From Nitrospirota bacterium (GTDB taxonomy: Bacteria; Nitrospirota; JACRHL01): 64,000 bases of DNA. Below the pieces are notes generated by a model. The model was not told where the DNA came from. It searched no databases and saw only the letters and a program-made list of their open reading frames with translations. A program made the translations under genes and the position numbers. Positions 55,879 through 63,206 of this stretch are shown here, one piece after another (position 1 is the stretch's first letter; each line of letters starts with the position of its first letter). The DNA lies in NCBI GenBank assembly GCA_029858285.1, contig JAOUFN010000004.1:1-64000 (forward strand). The letters are read 5' to 3'.

Positions 55879-56997
55879 ATGCATATCTCCGACGGCATCC
55901 TGAACGCCCCGGTGTGGATCGGCGGCTACGCCGCCACAGCCGCCCTCACCGCCGCCACCCTGTACAAGGTGGACATGGAGGAGATCCCCAAAATCTCCGT
56001 GCTCACGGCGGTGTTTTTCGTGGCCGACCTGATCCACGTGCCCATGGGGCCCGCCAGTGTGCACCTGATTTTGAACGGCCTGCTGGGGGTGATTCTGGGG
56101 TGGCGTGCCTTTCCCGCCGTGCTGCTGGGGGTCACCCTCCAGACCATCCTGCTCGGTCACGGCGGCCTCACGGTCATTGGCGTCAACACGCTGGACCTGG
56201 GAGGCGGGGCGCTGGTGGGGTTCCTGGTGTGGCAACTGCGCCACCTGATGCCCGGCCTGAAAAACCGCGAAATGGTGTTCGGCGCGCTGGCCGGGGCCTT
56301 CGCCGTGGCCTCCAGCGGCATGATCATGGCCAGCGCCCTGCTGTTCACCGGCAAGGAATTTCTGTTTCAGGCCAAGATGGTGCTGGTGGCCCACGCCATC
56401 ATCATGGTGCTGGAGGCCACGGTGGTCGGCTTTGCCGCCAGCTACCTGGCCAGGGTGCGGCCGGATGCCCTGGCGGGCCAGCGCAAGCGCCCCGTGGACC
56501 TGCGCGGCGTGACCCCGTTGCTGGTGGCCCTGTTGATCGGCGCGGCCCTGCTGGCGCCGGTTCCGGCCCATGCCCATAAACTGCTGGTGGACTACACCCC
56601 GCGCAAGGAGGGGGTGCTGTTCGAGGCCTTTTTTCCCGATGGCAAACCGGCCCAGCAAATCGGTGTGCGGCTGCTCACTCCCCAGGGCGAGGTGATCGCC
56701 AGCGGCACCACCAACGTCCACGGCGGCTACCTGTTTTCCATCCCCGCCGCGGGCGACTATGCGGCCGACGCGGACGCCCAGATGGGCCATTTTGCCCGCC
56801 TCGACATTCCCGCCTCCGCCCTCGAAGGGGTGGTGGAGTACGGCGCCGCGCCGGTGGATGAGGAGGCGCTGGGGGCGGTCAAGGTGCACCGCGAGGCGTT
56901 CCCGCTGGCAAGGGTCGTGGTCGGCTTCGGCATTCTGGCGCTGTTGGGGGGCGGTTCCTGGCTGCTGTCGCGCCGCCGCAAGCAGGGGGCCGCGTAA
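55879..56997 (+). CDS. cbiM: CbiM/NikM substrate-binding membrane protein fused to a NikL-like domain
   Basis: S-component of a nickel or cobalt ECF transporter. The protein starts MHISDGIL; in this family the free N terminus and His2 coordinate the metal. Residues about 1-205 form the CbiM membrane domain (HVPMGPASVHLILNGLLG). A second hydrophobic segment ending AHAH (about 220-234) then leads to a periplasmic domain (about 235-345, strand-rich) and a last helix with RRRKQ. That C-terminal half corresponds to NikL, which is usually separate. 372 residues in total. It is followed at once by CbiQ and CbiO. Ni versus Co cannot be decided, but NikK/NikL-type partners favour Ni. Confidence 0.92.
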   Translation: MHISDGILNAPVWIGGYAATAALTAATLYKVDMEEIPKISVLTAVFFVADLIHVPMGPASVHLILNGLLGVILGWRAFPAVLLGVTLQTILLGHGGLTVIGVNTLDLGGGALVGFLVWQLRHLMPGLKNREMVFGALAGAFAVASSGMIMASALLFTGKEFLFQAKMVLVAHAIIMVLEATVVGFAASYLARVRPDALAGQRKRPVDLRGVTPLLVALLIGAALLAPVPAHAHKLLVDYTPRKEGVLFEAFFPDGKPAQQIGVRLLTPQGEVIASGTTNVHGGYLFSIPAAGDYAADADAQMGHFARLDIPASALEGVVEYGAAPVDEEALGAVKVHREAFPLARVVVGFGILALLGGGSWLLSRRRKQGAA

Positions 56998-57000
56998 CCC

Positions 57001-57789
57001 ATGCCGTTGGATATCGACCGTTACGCCAGCGTCGGCTCCTCCATCCAGCGCTGGGACCCGCGCTTCAAGATTTTCTCGCTGGGGCTGTTCGCGTTTTCCG
57101 TGGCCCTGCTCAAAACCCTGCCCGTGGCCGGGCTGGCGCTGCTGGCGGCCATGGGTTTTCTGGCCCTCACCGGCATGCCCCTGGCATTCATTTCCGGCGG
57201 CCTCAAGTGGGTGATCCTGTTCCTGCTGCCGTTCTTCGGCATTCTGCCGTTCACCTATCCGGGGGAGCCGGCCATGTACCTGCTGGGCCTGCCCTTCAGT
57301 TGGGAGGGGATGCGCCTGGCGGTGCTGATCATCACCAAGGCGGTGGCCATCGTGCTCACCAGCTACGCGGTGTTCGGCTCGGCGCGTTTCGACATCTCCA
57401 TGCTTGCCATGCAGCGTCTCAAGTGCCCTTCGGTGCTGGTGCAGATGCTGCTGTTTTCCTACCGCTACATCTTCGTGTTCATGGAAGAGATGGCGCGCAT
57501 GTCCACCGCCATGCGGGTGCGGGGTTTTGTCATGGGCACCAACCTGTATACCCTGAGGGTGGTGGGCAATTTTGTCGGCAGCCTGCTGGTGCGCAGCTTC
57601 GAACGCACCGAGCGGGTCTACAAGGCCATGCTTTCCAAGGGCTATCAGGGGCAGCTCCACACCCTGGTGGTGTTCCGCTCGCGGCCCAAGGATTTTTTCA
57701 AGGCGGCGCTGGTGCTGGCGGTGGCGGTCCTGCTGCTGGCCGGTGACTTTACCGGCACCTTCCCCGAGGCCCGCCAGGGCTGGTATTGA
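57001..57789 (+). CDS. cbiQ: ECF transporter transmembrane protein CbiQ/NikQ
   Basis: T-component coupling the ATPase to CbiM. The 262-residue protein has five to six helices and the two cytoplasmic Ala-Arg-Gly-type coupling motifs: MRVRGFVMG (about 172) and ERVYKAMLSKGYQG (about 205). The N-terminal WDPRFKIFSLGLF is typical. ATG 57001 is 3 bp after cbiM. Confidence 0.95.
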   Translation: MPLDIDRYASVGSSIQRWDPRFKIFSLGLFAFSVALLKTLPVAGLALLAAMGFLALTGMPLAFISGGLKWVILFLLPFFGILPFTYPGEPAMYLLGLPFSWEGMRLAVLIITKAVAIVLTSYAVFGSARFDISMLAMQRLKCPSVLVQMLLFSYRYIFVFMEEMARMSTAMRVRGFVMGTNLYTLRVVGNFVGSLLVRSFERTERVYKAMLSKGYQGQLHTLVVFRSRPKDFFKAALVLAVAVLLLAGDFTGTFPEARQGWY

Positions 57790-57842
57790 CGGCCCCTTGC
57801 GGCGCGCGTCTATCATGTGTACCCACTGGAGACTGTAATCCC

Positions 57843-59105
57843 ATGTCGGACCCCGTTTTCGCCACCCAGCCCGAATTTGCCATCCAGGCCGACAACGTCG
57901 TCTTCAGCTACCCGGACGGCCACCAGGTGCTCAAGGGGTTGAGCTGCACCATCCGCCCCGGAGAAAAGGTGGCGCTGATCGGTCCCAACGGGGCGGGCAA
58001 ATCCACCCTCATGAGCCACCTGAACGGCGTCAACATCGCCACCAGCGGCGCAGTGCGCATCGGCGGGGTAGAGATCAACCGCTCCAGCCTCAAGGCCGTG
58101 CGGCGCAAGGTCGGCATCGTGTTCCAGGACCCGGACGACCAGCTTTTCTGCCCCACCGTGTTCGACGACGTGGCCTTTGGCCCGCTCAACCTCGGCCTGT
58201 CCCGCGACGCCATCGCCCGGCGCGTGGAAGAGGCGCTGGAGACCGTGGGCCTGCGCGGCTACGAGGAGCGCTCCAGCTACCACCTGTCGTTCGGCGAGCG
58301 CAAGCGCCTGGCGCTGGCCACCGTGCTCAGTTACCAGCCCGACATTCTGGTGTTCGACGAGCCGTCCACCAACATGGACCCGCTCAACCGCCGCAAGCTG
58401 ATCGACTGGCTGCGGGGCACCGACAAGACCATTCTGCTGTGCACCCACGACCTGGACATCGCCCTGGAGGTCTGTGACCGCTGCCTGATGCTGGTGGACG
58501 GCCGCATCGTCGCCGACGGACCGGCCTCGGAGATTCTCTACGACCGCCACCTGCTGGAGGCCAACCACCTGGAGCTGCCCCTGGCCCTGATGACCCACGA
58601 ACTGCTGCACGACAAGCTGATGGCCGGAGAGATGGACGAGGAGCACCGCCGCATCATCGAGCAGTTCCTGCACGCCCACCGCCACGTCCACGGGCCGGAA
58701 GGGCACGAGCACGTCCACCTGCACGCCCACGACCACGGCCACGGCCACCTGCACGAGGGGGCCGACACCGACCACGCCCACGACGCGGATCAGGAGCACG
58801 ACCACATCCACGCCGCCGGGCACGACCACGCCGCCGGGCACGACCACGCCGCCGGGCACGACCACGACGCGCCCATGTCCCACGGGGATGATTGTTGCGA
58901 CGACGACCACGACCATTACCACGAGCACGACGACGACCACGGCCACGACCACGGTCACCACCACGCCGACCATGTGGGCATCCCCCACACTCACGGGCAC
59001 GGGGACGACCACGACCATCAGCACCACGACCACGAGCACGACCACCACGGCCAGGCTCACGGGCATCAGCACGGCACCGGCCATCACGACAAAAAACCGT
59101 TGTAA
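57843..59105 (+). CDS. cbiO: ECF transporter ATPase CbiO/NikO with a large histidine-rich tail
   Basis: ATP-binding subunit of the Ni/Co transporter. Residues 1-275 form the ABC domain: Walker A IGPNGAGKST, Q-loop VFQDPDDQLF, signature LSFGERKRLALA (Gly-Glu-Arg instead of Gly-Gln-Lys), Walker B ILVFDEPSTNMDP, His-loop CTHDLD. Residues about 276-420 are an extraordinary tail with about 50 His among some 145 residues, mostly in His-Asp, His-Gly and His-Ala-Ala-Gly pairs, and one Cys-Cys. Part is encoded by an exact 18-bp tandem repeat. It would bind many metal ions in the cytoplasm: a store, sensor or buffer is plausible. Confidence 0.94.
   Translation: MSDPVFATQPEFAIQADNVVFSYPDGHQVLKGLSCTIRPGEKVALIGPNGAGKSTLMSHLNGVNIATSGAVRIGGVEINRSSLKAVRRKVGIVFQDPDDQLFCPTVFDDVAFGPLNLGLSRDAIARRVEEALETVGLRGYEERSSYHLSFGERKRLALATVLSYQPDILVFDEPSTNMDPLNRRKLIDWLRGTDKTILLCTHDLDIALEVCDRCLMLVDGRIVADGPASEILYDRHLLEANHLELPLALMTHELLHDKLMAGEMDEEHRRIIEQFLHAHRHVHGPEGHEHVHLHAHDHGHGHLHEGADTDHAHDADQEHDHIHAAGHDHAAGHDHAAGHDHDAPMSHGDDCCDDDHDHYHEHDDDHGHDHGHHHADHVGIPHTHGHGDDHDHQHHDHEHDHHGQAHGHQHGTGHHDKKPL
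58812..58865. repeat. 18-bp coding tandem repeat in cbiO, three units
   Basis: Three exact copies of GCCGCCGGGCACGACCAC encode Ala-Ala-Gly-His-Asp-His. The array lies in the middle of the His-rich tail. Confidence 0.93.
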
Positions 59106-59128
59106 CAGCGGCATAAGGACCCATTTCC

Positions 59129-59788
59129 ATGAATCTGCCCACACTGCGTTCGCTGCCCCGGTCGTTCCGGGTGATGATCACTGGTTTTTTGCTGGTGCTG
59201 GGAACCGGATACGGTCTGGCGGCCTTGAACGCAGCGCTGGAGGTGGGCATTTCCCCCGCAGCCATTTCCGACCACTACGGCGAACCGTCCCTGTCCGGGG
59301 AGGAGGCCGCCGTGATGGCCGAACAGGGCTATGTGGAGGAGGAGTTCAGCCTTGGCGACGAGGGGGGCGTGGCCCACTCCGCCGACCACTCCGCCGACGC
59401 GGAACACGCCGGTGACATGCACCATGCCGACGATTTTGGCGCGGAACCCATGGACGCCCACGACGGCGAGACGGGCGGGGAGGCCATCGAGCTGGAAGAC
59501 CTGGTGGAGTTGTCCCACATCCACCTGCTCGCCTTCTCCCTGATCCTCTTCTGCGCCGGCACCCTGGCCTGCCTCAGCAGTTGGAGCGAGGGCGTCAAGT
59601 CGGTGCTGGTGGGCGCCCTGGCGGCGTGCCTGCTGCTGGACATCGGCAGCCTGTTCCTGGTGCGCTTCGTCAGCGCCGGGATGGCGTGGCTGACCTTTGT
59701 CGCCGGTTCCGGCATCGGCATCTGCCTGCTGCTCATCAGCCTGCGGGTGCTGTGGGACCTGTGGGGCCCCGAATCACCGGCGGCATGA
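59129..59788 (+). CDS. Membrane protein with acidic/His-rich loop, unknown function
   Basis: A 219-residue protein with four predicted transmembrane segments (about 15-37, 132-152, 157-177 and 183-206). Between the first and second is a long hydrophilic loop (about 40-128), very rich in Asp, Glu and His (HSADHSADAEHAGDMHHADD), which would be periplasmic by topology. No known family. Position directly behind cbiO and the His/acidic loop suggest a metal-related role, perhaps metal capture (inference). It probably belongs to the cbiMQO transcript. Confidence 0.78.
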   Translation: MNLPTLRSLPRSFRVMITGFLLVLGTGYGLAALNAALEVGISPAAISDHYGEPSLSGEEAAVMAEQGYVEEEFSLGDEGGVAHSADHSADAEHAGDMHHADDFGAEPMDAHDGETGGEAIELEDLVELSHIHLLAFSLILFCAGTLACLSSWSEGVKSVLVGALAACLLLDIGSLFLVRFVSAGMAWLTFVAGSGIGICLLLISLRVLWDLWGPESPAA

Positions 59789-59832
59789 CCCGTGCGATCC
59801 ATCACACACCGGTACACACAGGGAGAACCGAT

Positions 59833-60486
59833 ATGCCGATGACGACACTGTTGCACAAGGCCCTGCCCCTGGGCTCATCCCGCCTGCGGACCGCGGCGCG
59901 GGCGTGGCCGCTGGCCGCGGGTCTTTTTTTGGTGGCGGGCGTGCTGCTGGCGCTGGCCGCGCCGCGTCCGGCCCTGGCCCACGAGAGCCATGCCGGGCCG
60001 CTGATCACCTTTTTGTCGGACAACGACGCCCTCAAGGAAATGCTCCCCGCCGACGCCGCCCTCACGCGCCGCAAGCAGGCCCTGTCGCCGGAGGGCGCCG
60101 CATGGGCCAAAAGCACCCTGGGGGTGGCCGTCAAACCCCAGATGTATGAATTCATTCTGGCGCGGGACAAGTCCGGCGGTCAGGTGGTGGGCGCCGTGAT
60201 GCTCCTCGACACCGAGGTGGAGCACGGCGAGGCGCGTCTGGCGGTGGGGGTGGACGCTCAGGGGGGCATCACCCGCGCCGCCGTGCTGTCCGTCAACCGC
60301 AAATATGTGCCCGAGGTGACGGGTCAGGCCGGGCGCGGGTTCATTCCCGACCTGACGGGCGCCACCGTGGCGCAGGCCGCCTCCCGCGCCGCCATGGCCA
60401 AGGGCGAGGTGGGCCGCAGCGTGTTCGGTCAGTTGCGCGACATGGCGGCGGCGCTGGCGGCGCTGCTGCACACGCTGGAATCGTAA
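59833..60486 (+). CDS. Exported FMN-binding-domain protein
   Basis: A 217-residue protein starting at ATG 59833 behind GGGAGA. The signal peptide or anchor ends at ALA before His-Glu-Ser-His. The C-terminal half shows the FMN_bind signature: DLTGATVAQAASRA with Thr178 as the likely covalent FMN attachment point (Ser/Thr-Gly-Ala-Thr motif of RnfG/NqrC-like proteins). Such flavoproteins need ApbE, which is not in this window. Unlike RnfG it has no partner Rnf genes here. The gene ends the metal-uptake run and is followed by a terminator. A periplasmic redox step in metal handling is possible, but unproven. Confidence 0.8.
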   Translation: MPMTTLLHKALPLGSSRLRTAARAWPLAAGLFLVAGVLLALAAPRPALAHESHAGPLITFLSDNDALKEMLPADAALTRRKQALSPEGAAWAKSTLGVAVKPQMYEFILARDKSGGQVVGAVMLLDTEVEHGEARLAVGVDAQGGITRAAVLSVNRKYVPEVTGQAGRGFIPDLTGATVAQAASRAAMAKGEVGRSVFGQLRDMAAALAALLHTLES

Positions 60487-60511
60487 ATCCCGCCCCGAAG
60501 GGCCACGGCCT

Positions 60512-60554
60512 GCGGCGCGCGCCCCCCGGTGCGGGGCGCGCGCCGCGCCGCTTT
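60512..60554 (+). terminator. Strong intrinsic terminator after the FMN-binding gene
   Basis: A perfect 14-bp GC stem (60512-60525 pairing with 60533-60546) with a 7-nt loop is followed a few bases later by TTTT. It separates the FMN-binding gene from the HMA-domain gene; the T tract is short, so some readthrough is possible. Confidence 0.8.
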
Positions 60555-60573
60555 TGCACAAGGAGACCACCCC

Positions 60574-60780
60574 ATGCAAACCACACTGAAAGTGGACGGA
60601 ATGACCTGCAACGGCTGCGTCAACAACGTGACCAACGTGTTGCGCGGCCTGCTTGGCGTGAAGGACGTCAAGGTATCGCTGGAGTCCGGCCTGGCGGTCG
60701 TCACCCACGAGGAGGCCGTGGCCGTGCCGATCCTGATCGGCGCCGTCGAGGCCGCCGGTTATGAAGCCACCCACGCCTGA
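60574..60780 (+). CDS. Heavy-metal-associated (HMA) domain protein, CopZ/MerP-like
   Basis: A 68-residue stand-alone HMA domain with the metal motif Met10-Thr-Cys12-Asn-Gly-Cys15 and the conserved GVKDVKVSLESGLAVV strand. These proteins bind Cu(I) or related soft metals and hand them to ATPases or sensors. No signal peptide, so cytoplasmic. AAGGAG precedes the ATG. The metal is unknown; the neighbouring Ni/Co locus and the oxidase-like operon both make metal supply relevant. The next gene's possible start (ATG 60761) overlaps its end. Confidence 0.93.
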   Translation: MQTTLKVDGMTCNGCVNNVTNVLRGLLGVKDVKVSLESGLAVVTHEEAVAVPILIGAVEAAGYEATHA

Positions 60781-60781
60781 C

Positions 60782-61783
60782 ATGTCCCTGCCGACGGATG
60801 GGGGTGCCGGGGACGTGGCGGTCCGCCGCGAACGGGAACACCGGGAGGAGTACGACCGCCGCTACCGGGTCGGCTACATGCAGGCCTGGCCGGAAGGCAA
60901 AAAACGGCGGGTGGCGGGGTTTGTCCGCTCTCTCGGCCTGCCGTCCACGGGTGTGGCGCTGGATTTCGGGTGTGGCACCGGCGAATTCACCGCCCTGCTC
61001 CAGGCCACCCTGCCCGGATGGGAGGTGTGGGGGGTGGAACTGAGCCCGGAGGCTGCACGCATCGCCCGGGAAAAAGTCCCGGACGCGCGTTTCGTGGACC
61101 CTGCGGTGTTGCGGGACAGCGCGCCACGGTTCGACCTGATCTTTTCCCATCATGTGCTGGAACACGTGGAGGATCTGGACCAGACCTTCAGCGGCCTGAA
61201 CCGCCTGCTGTTGCCGGGGGGGCACATGGTGCACATCCTGCCGTGCGGCAATCCGGGCAGCCTGGAACACACCGTCTGCGGGTGGCGCAACGGGGGGATC
61301 GACGCCGCCAGCGGCCGTTTTTTTTTCGAGGAACCGGGGCACCTGCGCCGGGCCGATACCGCCACCTTTCTGCGCCTGGCCCACGCCGGGGGGCTGCGGC
61401 TCGTGGGGGAACGGTACAGCGGGCATTTTTTCGGCGGGCTCTCGTGGATCACCGGCGCCAGCCCCCACACGGTCCTGCCCATGTGCAGCCCCAGGGGGGT
61501 GAGGGCGGGCGCGTGGCCGCAATTGCTGGCGTTCTCGGCGGTGGTCATGCTGCTCAACGGCGTCCGGTTTCCGGAATTTTTCCGCACGCGGAATCACGCC
61601 CGGACCCTGGCGGGCGCCAGTTCCCGCGTCGAGCGTGCAATGGCCGGATTCCTGTGGCCGGCCGCCTGGATCTCCGGGGCATGCGCCCGCCTGCTGGAGC
61701 GTCTGGCGGACCGGGAGTGGGTCCGGCGCGGCGCCGGGCGGGGCGGCAGCGAGATGTACCTGCACCTGCTGAAAGAACCGTAA
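60782..61783 (+). CDS. Class I SAM-dependent methyltransferase, substrate unknown
   Basis: A 333-residue soluble protein. Rossmann-type methyltransferase with motif I LDFGCGTGEFT, acidic motif II VELSP, and FDLIFSHHVLEHVEDLD typical of the Methyltransf_11/23 group. The C-terminal 130 residues include a hydrophobic section (LLAFSAVVMLLNG) and basic residues. ATG 60782 gives no overlap with the HMA gene; ATG 60761 adds seven residues and overlaps it by 20 bp. Substrate cannot be read from the sequence. Confidence 0.85.
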   Translation: MSLPTDGGAGDVAVRREREHREEYDRRYRVGYMQAWPEGKKRRVAGFVRSLGLPSTGVALDFGCGTGEFTALLQATLPGWEVWGVELSPEAARIAREKVPDARFVDPAVLRDSAPRFDLIFSHHVLEHVEDLDQTFSGLNRLLLPGGHMVHILPCGNPGSLEHTVCGWRNGGIDAASGRFFFEEPGHLRRADTATFLRLAHAGGLRLVGERYSGHFFGGLSWITGASPHTVLPMCSPRGVRAGAWPQLLAFSAVVMLLNGVRFPEFFRTRNHARTLAGASSRVERAMAGFLWPAAWISGACARLLERLADREWVRRGAGRGGSEMYLHLLKEP

Positions 61784-61802
61784 CCGGCGACCTCCCCGGC
61801 GC

Positions 61803-61817
61803 ACCGGGTCCCCCGGT
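61803..61817 (+). terminator. Small hairpin after the methyltransferase gene
   Basis: ACCGGG-TCC-CCCGGT followed by TTG. Short and without a proper T tract, but placed 20 bp after the stop codon and immediately before the next promoter. Confidence 0.4.
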
Positions 61818-61857
61818 TTGTGAAAGTGTCGCCAATCGGCCTATAATCCCCCGATTG
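61818..61857 (+). promoter_or_regulatory. Promoter and inverted-repeat operator of the cytochrome operon
   Basis: TTGTGA (61818-61823) and an exact TATAAT (61842-61847) at 18-bp spacing. A perfect inverted repeat CAATCGG-N11-CCGATTG (61833-61839 and 61851-61857) is centred on the -10 box. A dimeric repressor bound here would block the promoter. The sequence does not match the FNR box (TTGAT-N4-ATCAA). Confidence 0.75.
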
Positions 61858-61916
61858 CAAAAAAGTGTGCCGCCCGGCGCGCGCCTTGCCGCCGGGCCAA
61901 CACGGGAGTTTTTTCC

Positions 61917-62192
61917 ATGCCCGAGATGCCGTCCCTTTGGGTTCCCTATGTGTGGGTGCTGTCCGCCGTCTTCCTGCTGATCTTCGTGGTCATCGCCGTG
62001 ACCTGGGGGTTCAAGCGGGGGCAGTTCAACGAGGACATCAAGTACCAGATGTTCGAGGATCTGGACGACGACATGTACCTCGATGACCGGGAGCAGGCCC
62101 TGGCCATGCACCAGAAGAAAATCGCCCGCGAGGCGCGCCTGAAGCAGGAGGCCGGGGAGGCCGGCCGTGGGGGAGCTGCGGCAGGCTCGTGA
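61917..62192 (+). CDS. Small CcoS-like membrane protein
   Basis: A 91-residue protein with one N-terminal transmembrane helix (about 8-32, VWVLSAVFLLIFVVIAVTWG), then WGFKRGQFNEDIKYQMFEDLDDD and a charged coiled tail. The helix followed by Arg/Gly-Gln-Phe-x-(Asp/Glu) resembles CcoS, a small protein needed for cbb3 oxidase maturation; the extended tail is longer than in CcoS. The match is suggestive, not firm. It heads the right-edge operon and overlaps the cytochrome gene by 4 bp. Confidence 0.6.
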   Translation: MPEMPSLWVPYVWVLSAVFLLIFVVIAVTWGFKRGQFNEDIKYQMFEDLDDDMYLDDREQALAMHQKKIAREARLKQEAGEAGRGGAAAGS

Positions 62193-62731
62193 AGAAAGGC
62201 GAAAACGTCGTCTGGGGGGTGGCGGGTCTCATCACCCTGGCGGCCGTGGGCATGGGCTATGTGGCCTACAACGCCCCGCCCCAGGTCATGCCTACCTATC
62301 AACTCGATAGCCCCGCCGCCGCCCGTGGCGAGATGGTCTACCGCGAGCAGGGCTGCTCCTCGTGCCACAAAATCTGGGACCTGGGCAGCAGCCGGGGCGG
62401 TCCGCTGGACGGCATCGGCTCGCGCCGCGACGCCGAATGGCTGTCCCGCTACCTGGGAGCGGAAAATCCGCAAATCCTGCTCCCTTCCACCCGGAAGCGC
62501 ATTTACCAGATGCCGTCCTTCGCCCACGTTCCGGAGGACCGCCGCGCCGACCTGGTGGCCTACCTGTCCAGCCTCAAGGAACGGGCCATCGAAGAGGCTC
62601 ATGCCGCCGCTGCCACCGCCGGTGAGCCGCTCCCCGGCGGCCCCGCCGGGGCGGCAAACTCTTCGGCGTCTTCGGCGTCTTCGGCGTCCGGGGCCGCGCC
62701 GGACCCCGCACCGGAGAACCACCATGACTGA
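62189..62731 (+). CDS. Membrane-anchored monohaem c-type cytochrome
   Basis: A 180-residue protein with an uncleaved N-terminal helix (about 8-28) and a periplasmic cytochrome c domain. The haem site is Cys56-Ser-Ser-Cys59-His60, and the distal ligand is most likely Met108 in IYQMPSF. The segment GIGSRRDAEWLSRYLGAE and DLVAYLSSL resembles CcoO/CcoP and NorC domains. The C-terminal 45 residues are Ala/Ser/Pro-rich and include three tandem copies of a 9-bp unit. GTG start overlaps the upstream stop. It should feed or accept electrons in the complex formed by this operon. Confidence 0.88.
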   Translation: MKKGENVVWGVAGLITLAAVGMGYVAYNAPPQVMPTYQLDSPAAARGEMVYREQGCSSCHKIWDLGSSRGGPLDGIGSRRDAEWLSRYLGAENPQILLPSTRKRIYQMPSFAHVPEDRRADLVAYLSSLKERAIEEAHAAAATAGEPLPGGPAGAANSSASSASSASGAAPDPAPENHHD

Positions 62732-63206
62732 GCCCCGCGACCCGATTGCCGACGCCGCCCCCCGCGACAGCTCCCCCGCCCCCGCCCGCGCCGCCAGCGG
62801 GGTGCCGGACGGGTTGTCACGGGCCATGGCGGGCATCGGCGTGGCCGTCGGCTGCACCGTCTACTACCTGCTGTCAAAGGCGTTCGGGGTGACCATCGAG
62901 GTGTTTGACGGCATCAACACCTTCACCAATCCGGCCTGGTTCGCCGCCGTCACCGTGGCGCCCCTGGCCTCGGGCTTCGTCACCGGCGTCATCGCCCGCC
63001 ACAACGGCAAGTGGCTGGCCATGGCGCCGCTGCTGCTGCTGCACCCGGTGGACTACTTTCAGGCCGTGGCCAGCCACCGGGGCGTGATGCTGTCGTTCGG
63101 GATTTTCGTGTTTTTGATGATCGTCATGCTGGAACTCGCGCTGATGGCCGGATGGGCCGGAGAACTGCTGCGCAACCGGCTGGCGGGGAGGGCCGTGAGC
63201 GCATGA
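62724..63206 (+). CDS. Polytopic membrane protein of unknown function in the cytochrome operon
   Basis: A 160-residue protein. After a disordered Pro/Ala-rich N terminus of about 28 residues there are three to four hydrophobic segments (SRAMAGIGVAVGCTVYYLLS, FAAVTVAPLASGFVTGVIA, WLAMAPLLLLHPVDYF, FGIFVFLMIVMLELALMAGWAG). Two His (in ARHNGK and LLHPVD) may face the membrane edge. I cannot assign a family. The start overlaps the cytochrome gene by 8 bp, and its end overlaps the next gene by 4 bp, so it is part of the same translational unit and likely the same complex. Confidence 0.75.
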   Translation: MTEPRDPIADAAPRDSSPAPARAASGVPDGLSRAMAGIGVAVGCTVYYLLSKAFGVTIEVFDGINTFTNPAWFAAVTVAPLASGFVTGVIARHNGKWLAMAPLLLLHPVDYFQAVASHRGVMLSFGIFVFLMIVMLELALMAGWAGELLRNRLAGRAVSA

